The notes beneath the pieces were generated by a model that saw nothing but the letters and a program-made list of their open reading frames with translations, was not told the origin of the DNA and made no database searches. Positions 1 to 5,168 of a stretch of DNA of 7,213 nucleotides are shown here, piece by piece. Position 1 is the first letter of the stretch, and every line of letters begins with the position of its first letter. Source of the stretch: JAMWZF01 sp041628615 (GTDB taxonomy: Bacteria > Pseudomonadota > Alphaproteobacteria > Rhodobacterales > Rhodobacteraceae); assembly GCA_041628615.1 (NCBI GenBank), contig JBFKOW010000167.1, positions 1 through 7,213 on the forward strand. Reading direction: 5' to 3'. The position numbers and the translations under genes were made by a program.

Positions 1-1107
1 AACCAGAACCTGTTCCGGCTCGCCAACGAGAACACCACCTTCACCGACGCCTTCGCGATGGCCGACGACGTGCTCTACCAGGGCGTCAAGGGCGTCACCG
101 ACCTGATGGTCCGCCCCGGCCTCATCAACCTCGACTTCGCCGACGTGCGCGCGGTGATGGACGAGATGGGCAAGGCGATGATGGGCACCGGCGAGGCCGA
201 CGGCGACAACCGCGCCATCCAGGCCGCCGAAAAGGCGATCGCCAACCCGCTGCTCGACGAGATCAGCCTCGAGGGCGCCAAGGGCGTGCTCATCAACATC
301 ACCGGCGGCTACGACCTGACCCTGTTCGAGCTGGACGAGGCGGCCAACAAGATCCGCGAGAAGGTGGACCCGGACGCCAACATCATCGTCGGCTCCACCC
401 TCGACACCAACATGGAAGGCCGGATGCGCGTCAGCGTCGTGGCCACCGGGATCGACGCCGCGCCGAAGAACGCCGCGACCCCGCTGCCGCGCCGGTCGAT
501 GGCCGCGCCGCTGACCCACAAGGTGTCGGCCGAGGCCGAGGCCGAGGAGGCCGCCCGCACCCCCGAGGTGGTCGCCGAGGCCGCCCCCGCCGAGGTCGTC
601 GAAGACCCCCGCACCCAGCACGGTGCCGCCGAGACGGCGGCCCGGGTCGAGCCGTCCGAGCCCGAGACCGCGGTCGCGGAGCCGTCGCTGTTCGACGACG
701 CGCCGGAGGAGGCTGCGGACGACCTGCCGCCGCCGGCCTACCGCCCGCGCCCGGAACCGCGGGTCGACGCGACCCCCGAGACCTTCGTCGCGCCGCGCCG
801 TCCCGGCCAGCCGTCGCCCGAGGTCGAGGCCCGTCTGCGCGCCGCTGTGGCCCGCGAGCCCGGCGCCGCGCCAGCCCCCCGCCGCCCGGCCGCCGAGGCC
901 CCGGAGAAGGCCCGGTTCGGCGGTCTCAACTCGCTCATCAACCGGATGACCGGCCACGGCCATGACGAGCATCCGGCCCACCGGCCGGCCCCCCAGCGCC
1001 CCGAGCCGCAGGTCCGCGCCCTGCGCGAGGCCGAGGTAGACGCCGAGGCCGATCCGGACCAGGAACGCATCGAGATCCCCGCCTTCCTGCGCCGTCAGGC
1101 CAACTGA
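1..1107 (+). CDS. ftsZ: Cell division GTPase FtsZ (5'-truncated by the window edge)
   Basis: FtsZ is the tubulin-like GTPase that polymerises into the cytoplasmic Z-ring at the division site. The frame is open from base 1, so the gene starts upstream; about 165 N-terminal residues, including the GGGTGTG GTP-binding loop, are missing. Numbering visible codons from 1, the synergy (T7) loop NLDFAD lies at 43-48 with N43, D45 and D48, the residues that complete GTP hydrolysis in the next subunit. The globular domain ends near VSVVATGID (144-152). A linker of about 200 residues, rich in Ala, Pro, Glu and Arg, follows and should be disordered; it contains one ordered-looking patch, FGGLNSLINRMTG (306-318). 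The protein ends in the conserved partner-binding peptide IEIPAFLRRQAN (357-368), which in this family docks FtsA, ZipA-like and other partners. A terminator follows 23 bases after the stop. The identification is essentially certain. Confidence 0.98.
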   Translation, partial: NQNLFRLANENTTFTDAFAMADDVLYQGVKGVTDLMVRPGLINLDFADVRAVMDEMGKAMMGTGEADGDNRAIQAAEKAIANPLLDEISLEGAKGVLINITGGYDLTLFELDEAANKIREKVDPDANIIVGSTLDTNMEGRMRVSVVATGIDAAPKNAATPLPRRSMAAPLTHKVSAEAEAEEAARTPEVVAEAAPAEVVEDPRTQHGAAETAARVEPSEPETAVAEPSLFDDAPEEAADDLPPPAYRPRPEPRVDATPETFVAPRRPGQPSPEVEARLRAAVAREPGAAPAPRRPAAEAPEKARFGGLNSLINRMTGHGHDEHPAHRPAPQRPEPQVRALREAEVDAEADPDQERIEIPAFLRRQAN

Positions 1108-1130
1108 AACGACGTGGCGTCACATCTTCG

Positions 1131-1156
1131 GGCCGCCCCATCGGGGCGGCCTTTTT
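1131..1156 (+). terminator. Rho-independent terminator after ftsZ
   Basis: A perfect 9-bp GC stem (GGCCGCCCC at 1131-1139 with GGGGCGGCC at 1143-1151) closes a 3-nt loop, ATC, and is followed directly by five T (1152-1156). This is a textbook intrinsic terminator 23 bases after the ftsZ stop. It implies that lpxC is mainly transcribed from its own promoter rather than from the dcw operon. Confidence 0.93.
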
Positions 1157-1164
1157 CGTTTGAT

Positions 1165-1178
1165 GCCAACGGTTTGGC
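1165..1178. promoter_or_regulatory. Dyad GCCAA-N4-TTGGC, possible operator
   Basis: Perfect 5-bp inverted arms, GCCAA (1165-1169) and TTGGC (1174-1178), flank CGGT. The dyad sits between the ftsZ terminator and the lpxC start, five bases before the TTGCAA tandem repeat. The size and spacing suit a helix-turn-helix dimer, but a 5-bp arm pair can occur by chance and I do not recognise the regulator. Confidence 0.3.
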
Positions 1179-1182
1179 CCGT

Positions 1183-1205
1183 GTTGCAAAGCGTTGCAAA
1201 GCGTT
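1183..1205. repeat. Tandem decamer GTTGCAAAGC x2 forming a TTGCAA-N4-TTGCAA dyad
   Basis: GTTGCAAAGC occurs at 1183-1192 and again, without a gap, at 1193-1202, followed by GTT (2.3 copies). TTGCAA is its own reverse complement, so the pair also reads as a 16-bp dyad, TTGCAA-AGCG-TTGCAA (1184-1199). A regulator dimer could bind such a site. It lies just upstream of the candidate lpxC -35 box. The same decamer occurs once in inverted orientation before the ClC gene (5075-5084). The sequence pattern is certain; its role as an operator is inferred. Confidence 0.55.
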
Positions 1206-1207
1206 AT

Positions 1208-1236
1208 TTGTCTGCCCCATCCCCAGCGCGTAGCTA
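1208..1236 (+). promoter_or_regulatory. Candidate lpxC promoter
   Basis: TTGTCT (1208-1213, 4 of 6 matches to the sigma-70 -35 consensus) is separated by 17 bp from TAGCTA (1231-1236, only 2 of 6 matches to the -10). A start site near 1243 would give a leader of about 43 nt before the GTG at 1286. The -10 is weak, although alphaproteobacterial -10 boxes are loosely conserved. A promoter somewhere in 1160-1280 is expected because a terminator closes ftsZ, but this exact placement is uncertain. Confidence 0.35.
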
Positions 1237-1285
1237 GAGGCAGGGGGTGAGGCTCGACCTCGCCGGAAACGAACGGGGCATCATC

Positions 1286-2206
1286 GTGCAGACGACCTTG
1301 CGCAGCGTTGCGACATTCGCCGGCACCGGGCTTCACACCGGCGCGCCGGTTCTGCTGCGCGTCTGCCCGGCGCCCGCGGGTCACGGCATCGTGTTCCGGC
1401 GCACCGACGTGCCCGGCGCGGCGGGCCGGATTCCGGCGCTGTGGAGCCATGCCGTCCAGACCCCTCTCAATACCCGGATCGAGAACCGCCACGGCGTCTG
1501 GATCGCCACCATCGAGCATGTGATGGCGGCCCTCGCGGGCTGCGGCGTGCACAACGCGCTGGTCGAGGTCGACGGGCCCGAGATGCCGATCATGGACGGG
1601 TCGGCCCGCGCCTTCGTCGAGGGGTTCCTCGCCGCCGGCCTCCGCCGCCTCGCCGCGCCGCTGGAGGCGATCGAGATCCGCGAACCGGTCGAGGTCCGCC
1701 GCGACGGCGCGGTGGCCCGGCTGTCGACCGCGACCTCGCTGCAGATCGACTTCACCATCGATTTCCCGGACCCGGCGATCGGCCGGCAGCACCGGACCCT
1801 CGACATGGCCAACGACGCCTTCATCCGCGACCTTGCCGACAGCCGGACCTTCTGCCGTCTGTCCGACGTCGAGGCGATGCGCGCGGCGGGGCTGGCGCTT
1901 GGCGGCACCCTGTCCAACGCGGTGGTGGTGGACGGCGCCCGGGTGCTGACCCCGGGGGGGCTGCGCCACGGCGACGAGGCGGTCCGGCACAAGATGCTCG
2001 ACGCGCTGGGCGATCTCGCGACGGCCGGCGCACCGATCCTGGGCCGCTATACCGGGATCCGGGCGGGGCACGCGCTGACCAACGAGTTGCTGCGCGCGCT
2101 GTTCGCCCGGCCGACGGCCTGGCGTCGGGTGCCGATCACCGCGGCCCGCGCCGCACGTCTGCCCGGGGCCGGGGTCGGCAGCGCCGATCTCGAGCACGTC
2201 GCCTGA
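1286..2206 (+). CDS. lpxC: UDP-3-O-acyl-N-acetylglucosamine deacetylase
   Basis: LpxC is the zinc-dependent cytoplasmic deacetylase that removes the acetyl group from UDP-3-O-acyl-GlcNAc, the committed step of lipid A synthesis. From GTG at 1286 the product is 306 residues, against about 305 in E. coli. The catalytic set is intact: E77-H78 in TIEHVMAAL (first zinc ligand and general base), H235 and D239 in the HKMLD motif (zinc ligands) and H262 in AGHALTNELL, each within one to three residues of the E. coli numbering. Other family landmarks are GTGLHTG near the N-terminus, MPIMDGSA (100-107) and LALGGTLSNAVVVD (203-215). The start at 1286 has a modest GGGG ribosome site 7 nt upstream (1275-1278). 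An in-frame GTG at 1247, with AGAGG 6 nt upstream, would add 13 residues outside the family fold. Function is sure; the start is likely but not settled. Confidence 0.97.
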   Translation: MQTTLRSVATFAGTGLHTGAPVLLRVCPAPAGHGIVFRRTDVPGAAGRIPALWSHAVQTPLNTRIENRHGVWIATIEHVMAALAGCGVHNALVEVDGPEMPIMDGSARAFVEGFLAAGLRRLAAPLEAIEIREPVEVRRDGAVARLSTATSLQIDFTIDFPDPAIGRQHRTLDMANDAFIRDLADSRTFCRLSDVEAMRAAGLALGGTLSNAVVVDGARVLTPGGLRHGDEAVRHKMLDALGDLATAGAPILGRYTGIRAGHALTNELLRALFARPTAWRRVPITAARAARLPGAGVGSADLEHVA

Positions 2207-2213
2207 CCTTGCC

Positions 2214-2255
2214 GTCCTGACAGGGCCGGTCTGACGGGGCAGGTCTGACGGGGCT
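2214..2255. repeat. 14-bp minisatellite, three copies
   Basis: Two near-identical units with GGTCTGACGGGGC start at 2228 and 2242 (they differ only at the 14th base). A diverged unit at 2214-2227 carries CTGACAGGGC in the same 14-bp phase. The array begins 8 bases after the lpxC stop. It probably arose by slippage in non-coding DNA; no function is evident. Confidence 0.6.
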
Positions 2256-2258
2256 GCG

Positions 2259-2306
2259 GCGCCCGGTCCGGCCCGATTCCGACGGCCATGCGGGCCCTCC
2301 GGGCGC
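2259..2306. terminator. Nested stem-loop downstream of lpxC, no U-tract
   Basis: GCGCCCGG (2259-2266) pairs with CCGGGCGC (2299-2306). Inside it GGCCCG (2270-2275) pairs with CGGGCC (2291-2296) across a small 3/2-nt internal loop, leaving a 15-nt apical loop. The 14 base pairs are almost all G-C, so the RNA hairpin should be very stable. No T run follows, so it is not a canonical intrinsic terminator. It could aid termination or protect the lpxC mRNA 3' end, or simply reflect high GC. Confidence 0.4.
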
Positions 2307-2356
2307 GCCCCGGCCGCGCCCGCAACCCCGCGACGCAGGCACGCAGGCCGGCAACA

Positions 2357-2386
2357 TGGCCGTTTTACCCCGGGTTTTTCTATGCT
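2357..2386 (+). promoter_or_regulatory. Candidate bamD promoter
   Basis: TATGCT (2381-2386) is a good -10 box (4 of 6 matches) in an unusually AT-rich patch for this window. The best -35 at 18-bp spacing is TGGCCG (2357-2362), only 3 of 6. A start near 2393 would give a short leader of about 27 nt before bamD. Confidence 0.4.
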
Positions 2387-2419
2387 AGTCCTGCCCGAAA
2401 CACGCTGAGGCCTGAGAGC

Positions 2420-3262
2420 ATGCGCGAGCCAACCCAAGTCCGCCGCCGCTGGATCGGGCCGGTAACGGCCTTGCTCCTGCTGTCCGCCTGCGGCGGGTTC
2501 AACGCGCCGCCGCAGGATCTCGAGCGGTACTCGGCGCAGGAGATCTTCGAACGGGGCGAGTTCGAACTGGAGCGCAACCGTCCGGACGACGCGGCCTTCT
2601 ACTTCGGCGAGATCGAGCGGCTGTATCCCTATTCGGAGTTCGCCAAGCGGGCCCTGATCATGCAGGCCTTCGCCTATCACCGGGACCGCGACTATGCCAA
2701 TTCCCGGTCGGCGGCGCAGCGCTACATCGATTTCTATCCGACCGACGACGACGCGGCCTATGCCCAGTACCTGCTGGCGCTGAGCTACTATGACCAGATC
2801 GACGAGATCGGCCGCGACCAGGGCCTGACCTTCCAGGCGCTGCAGGCCCTGCGCACCGTGATCGAGCGCTACCCCGAAAGCGAGTATGCCCGCGCCGCGA
2901 TCCTCAAGTTCGACCTGGCCTTCGACCATCTCGCCGGCAAGGAGATGGAGGTCGGCCGCTACTACCTGCGCCGGCAGCATTATGCCGCCTCGATCAACCG
3001 GTTCCGGGTCGTGGTGGAGGATTTCCAGACCACGACCCACACCGCCGAGGCGCTCTACCGGCTGATCGAGGCCTACCTGTCGCTGGGCCTGACCGACGAG
3101 GCGCAGACCGCGGGGGCGGTTCTCGGGCACAACTTCCAGTCCACCGACTGGTACGAGGACGGCTACGCGCTGCTCACCGGGCAGGGGCTCGAGCCGCGGG
3201 CGCTCGGCGACAACTGGCTGTCCGCGATCTACCGCCAGATGGTGCGGGGCGAATGGCTCTAG
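2420..3262 (+). CDS. bamD: Outer membrane assembly lipoprotein BamD
   Basis: BamD is the essential lipoprotein partner of BamA in the BAM complex, which inserts beta-barrel proteins into the outer membrane; it faces the periplasm. The 280-residue product starts MREPTQVRRR, followed by a hydrophobic segment (about 11-23) and a lipobox ending LSAC, giving lipidation at C24. The next residue is Gly, not Asp, consistent with export to the outer membrane. The mature part is made of tetratricopeptide-type helix pairs: SAQEIFERGEFELERNRP (38-55), an AFYFGEIERLYPYSEFAKRA stretch (59-78) and repeats at about 82-110, 115-160 and 187-235, as in BamD/ComL. ATG 2420 was chosen because the lipobox then lies 24 residues in; GAGG at 2407-2410 is a ribosome site 9 nt upstream. 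The frame stays open back to 2288, but that part reads as non-coding. The stop lies 4 bases before a large palindrome. Confidence 0.96.
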   Translation: MREPTQVRRRWIGPVTALLLLSACGGFNAPPQDLERYSAQEIFERGEFELERNRPDDAAFYFGEIERLYPYSEFAKRALIMQAFAYHRDRDYANSRSAAQRYIDFYPTDDDAAYAQYLLALSYYDQIDEIGRDQGLTFQALQALRTVIERYPESEYARAAILKFDLAFDHLAGKEMEVGRYYLRRQHYAASINRFRVVVEDFQTTTHTAEALYRLIEAYLSLGLTDEAQTAGAVLGHNFQSTDWYEDGYALLTGQGLEPRALGDNWLSAIYRQMVRGEWL

Positions 3263-3266
3263 CGGC

Positions 3267-3423
3267 GGGGTGGGTCGAGACCCACCCCACTCTGCGGACC
3301 CCGGCAGGGGCGCGGGGGATGCCCGGGGGGAACGGCTCCGATGGCGGACGGATCGGTGAGCGGGGCCCCGGAGGGGCGCCGGACGGCGGCCGGCCGCAGA
3401 GTGAGGTGGGTTTCGACCCACCG
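3267..3423. repeat. Composite palindrome of REP/BIME type between bamD and recN
   Basis: Arms 3269-3297 and 3394-3422 are reverse complements at 27 of 29 positions, separated by 96 bp. Each arm holds its own hairpin: GGGGTGGG (3267-3274) with CCCACCCC (3281-3288) on the left, and GGTGGGT (3405-3411) with ACCCACC (3416-3422) around a TTCG loop on the right. In the spacer CCGGGG (3323-3328) can pair with CCCCGG (3366-3371), and CCGAT (3338-3342) with ATCGG (3352-3356), in the same register, so the element can fold back nearly to its centre. Two inverted palindromes around a short spacer is the layout of BIMEs. I recall similar 'GTGGGTnnCGACCCAC' segments in Rhodobacterales genomes, but could not check. 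It nearly fills the intergenic gap and may act as the bamD transcript end. Confidence 0.8.
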
Positions 3424-3450
3424 TCCCTTTCCCGCCTGGATTGACGGCCG

Positions 3451-5040
3451 ATGCTGCGCGCCCTCGACATACGCGACATCCTGATCATCGACCGGCTGAC
3501 CCTCGAGTTCCAGCCGGGGCTCAACGTGCTGACCGGCGAGACCGGGGCCGGCAAGTCGATCCTGCTCGACGCGCTGGGCTTCGTCCTCGGCTGGCGCGGC
3601 CGGGCCGACCTGGTGCGCGCCGGGGCCGGGCAGGGCGAGGTCACCGCGGTCTTCCACCTGGCGGCGGGGCACCCGGCCGAGGCGGTGCTGGCCGAGGCCG
3701 GGATCGACCCGGAGGACGAGCTGGTCCTGCGGCGGGTCAACGGCACCGACGGCCGCAAGTCGGCCTGGGTCAACGGGGTCCGGGCGTCGGGCGAGGTGCT
3801 GCGCCAGCTCTCCGACACCCTCGTCGAACTGCACGGCCAGCACGACGACCGCGGCCTGCTGAACCCCTCGGGCCACCGCGCCCTGCTCGACGCCTTCGCC
3901 GGGCTCGACCCGGCGCCGCTGCGCCGCGCCTGGGCCGCCCGGCGCGAGGCCGCCACCGCCCTGGCCGGGGCCGAGGCCCGCGCCGCCGCCCTGCGCGGCG
4001 AGGAGGAGTTCCTGCGCCACGCCGTGGGCGAGCTCGATGCGCTCGCCCCGGAGCCGGGCGAGGAAGCCGCGCTCGACGCCGAGCGCCGGCTGATGCAGGC
4101 CGCCGACCGGATCCGCGCCGACATCGCCCGCGCCCTGCAGGCGGTCACCGGCGAGGGCGCCGACGGCCGGCTCGACGCGCCGATCGAGGCGCTGGGCCGG
4201 GCGATCGACGCTCTGGGCGAGGCCGAGCAGGGCATCGCCGACTGCCTCGACGCGCTGAGCTTCGATCCCGGCGCGCTGGAGCGTGTCGAGGAACGGCTGT
4301 TCGCGATCCGCGGCCTGGCCCGCAAGCACGGCGTCCTGCCCGACGACCTCGGCGCCTTCGCCGGGGACCTGCGCGCCCGGCTGGCCGCCCTCGACGCAAC
4401 CGACGCCGACCTCGCCGGCCGGCGCGCCGCCCGCGACGCCGCGGACGAGGCCTACCGCGCCGCCGCCGCCGCGGCCCGCGCCGCCCGCACTGCGGCCGCC
4501 ACCGCGCTGGAAACCGCGATGGCCGCCGAGCTTGCACCGCTGAAGCTCGAAAAGGCGGCCTTCCGCGTCGACCTCGCCGAGGCCGAGCCCGGCCCCGAGG
4601 GCCGCGACGCGGTGACCTTCACCGTCGCCACCAATCCCGGCGCCCCGGCCGGACCGCTGAACCGGATCGCCTCGGGCGGAGAACTCAGCCGCTTCCTGCT
4701 CGCCCTCAAGGTCTGTCTGACCCGCGACGCCCGCGGCCTGACCCTGATCTTCGACGAGATCGACCGCGGGGTGGGCGGCGCGACCGCCGACGCGGTGGGC
4801 CGCCGGCTCGCCGATCTCGCCGCCACCGGGCAGGTCCTGGTCGTCACCCATTCGCCGCAGGTCGCCGCGCTGGGCGCCCATCACTGGCGGGTCGAGAAGC
4901 AGCAGAGCGACGTGGAGACCCTGTCGCGGGTCACCGCGCTGGGCCGCGAGGACCGGGTGGACGAAATCGCCCGGATGATCTCGGGCGACCGGCTGACCGA
5001 CGCCGCCCGCGCCGCCGCCCGCGAACTGTTGCGGCTCTGA
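3451..5040 (+). CDS. recN: DNA repair protein RecN
   Basis: RecN is a cytoplasmic SMC-like ATPase that acts early in double-strand break repair, holding DNA ends and sister chromosomes together. The 529-residue product is close to the usual 550. The N-terminal half-ATPase has FQPGLNVLTGETGAGKSILLD, with the Walker A motif at 29-36, and a Q-loop-like ELHGQHDD (126-133). The centre (about 150-385) is Ala/Glu/Arg-rich and helical, as expected for the short coiled-coil arm. The C-terminal half has the ABC signature ASGGELSR (407-414), Walker B LTLIFDEID with D435 and E436 (430-438), and the switch VTHS (465-468). ATG 3451 is the first possible start, because an in-frame TGA lies at 3442-3444; the ribosome site is weak (TGGA, 3437-3440). 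The gene follows the composite palindrome. I see no LexA-type GTTC-N7-GTTC or GAAC-N7-GAAC site in 3263-3450. Confidence 0.97.
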   Translation: MLRALDIRDILIIDRLTLEFQPGLNVLTGETGAGKSILLDALGFVLGWRGRADLVRAGAGQGEVTAVFHLAAGHPAEAVLAEAGIDPEDELVLRRVNGTDGRKSAWVNGVRASGEVLRQLSDTLVELHGQHDDRGLLNPSGHRALLDAFAGLDPAPLRRAWAARREAATALAGAEARAAALRGEEEFLRHAVGELDALAPEPGEEAALDAERRLMQAADRIRADIARALQAVTGEGADGRLDAPIEALGRAIDALGEAEQGIADCLDALSFDPGALERVEERLFAIRGLARKHGVLPDDLGAFAGDLRARLAALDATDADLAGRRAARDAADEAYRAAAAAARAARTAAATALETAMAAELAPLKLEKAAFRVDLAEAEPGPEGRDAVTFTVATNPGAPAGPLNRIASGGELSRFLLALKVCLTRDARGLTLIFDEIDRGVGGATADAVGRRLADLAATGQVLVVTHSPQVAALGAHHWRVEKQQSDVETLSRVTALGREDRVDEIARMISGDRLTDAARAAARELLRL

Positions 5041-5069
5041 CCCGGCCGCGGGCCCAGCGCGGAAACGGG

Positions 5070-5099
5070 CTGTCGCTTTGCAACCGGCTGGCCTAGAAC
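5070..5099 (+). promoter_or_regulatory. Candidate ClC-gene promoter overlapping an inverted GTTGCAAAGC decamer
   Basis: CTGTCG (5070-5075, 3 of 6 to the -35) and TAGAAC (5094-5099, 4 of 6 to the -10) are 18 bp apart. GCTTTGCAAC (5075-5084), the exact reverse complement of the decamer repeated before lpxC, lies within the spacer. That position would suit a repressor. A start near 5106 gives a leader of about 63 nt. This is a weak consensus match and an inferred role. Confidence 0.35.
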
Positions 5100-5132
5100 G
5101 GAAATGCCGGGCCGACCGCACCGCCGCAGCAC

Positions 5133-5158
5133 CGTCCCCGCCGGGCCCGGGCGGGACG
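5133..5158 (+). promoter_or_regulatory. Leader hairpin ahead of the ClC gene
   Basis: CGTCCC (5133-5138) pairs with GGGACG (5153-5158), and after one bulged C (5139) GCC (5140-5142) pairs with GGC (5150-5152), closing a 7-nt loop. The stem ends 10 bases before ATG 5169 and only 2 bases before the GAGAGA purine stretch (5161-5166) that probably serves as ribosome site. It could limit ribosome access. No known riboswitch fold is recognised. Confidence 0.35.
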
Positions 5159-5168
5159 CCGAGAGACG

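Noticed and set aside
1111..1121. GACG-TGG-CGTC small inverted repeat after ftsZ
   Set aside because: It has only 4-bp arms and lies next to a much stronger terminator; likely chance.
2363..2386. TTTTAC (2363-2368) as the -35 partner of TATGCT before bamD
   Set aside because: The spacer would be only 12 bp, too short for a sigma-70-type promoter.
2288..2419. N-terminal extension of bamD from an upstream ATG
   Set aside because: It would put the lipobox cysteine at residue 68, far from the N-terminus, and it covers the candidate promoter. ATG 2420 has a suitable ribosome site.
938..3421. Long open frame on the minus strand (827 codons) across lpxC and bamD
   Set aside because: It lies antisense to two certain genes and crosses the terminator-distal gap and the palindrome. 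Its Arg/Gly/Pro/Ala-rich product is typical of a shadow frame in high-GC DNA.
3253..3444. 63-codon plus-strand frame (starting MALAAGWVETHP) over the palindrome
   Set aside because: It starts inside bamD and consists almost wholly of the repeat. I regard such frames as translation of the repetitive element, not a gene.
4456..4503. GCC-rich run in recN that looks like a microsatellite
   Set aside because: It encodes an alanine-rich helical stretch of the RecN arm in frame with the rest of the protein; it is explained by coding and GC bias.
5041..5070. Possible recN terminator (CCCG/CGGG and GCCC/GGGC pairings)
   Set aside because: The stems are only 4 bp with no T run; not distinguishable from GC-rich background.
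3441..5096. Second plus-strand frame overlapping recN (551 codons, TTG start)
   Set aside because: It is an Arg/Pro/Gly-rich shadow of recN with no recognisable motif.
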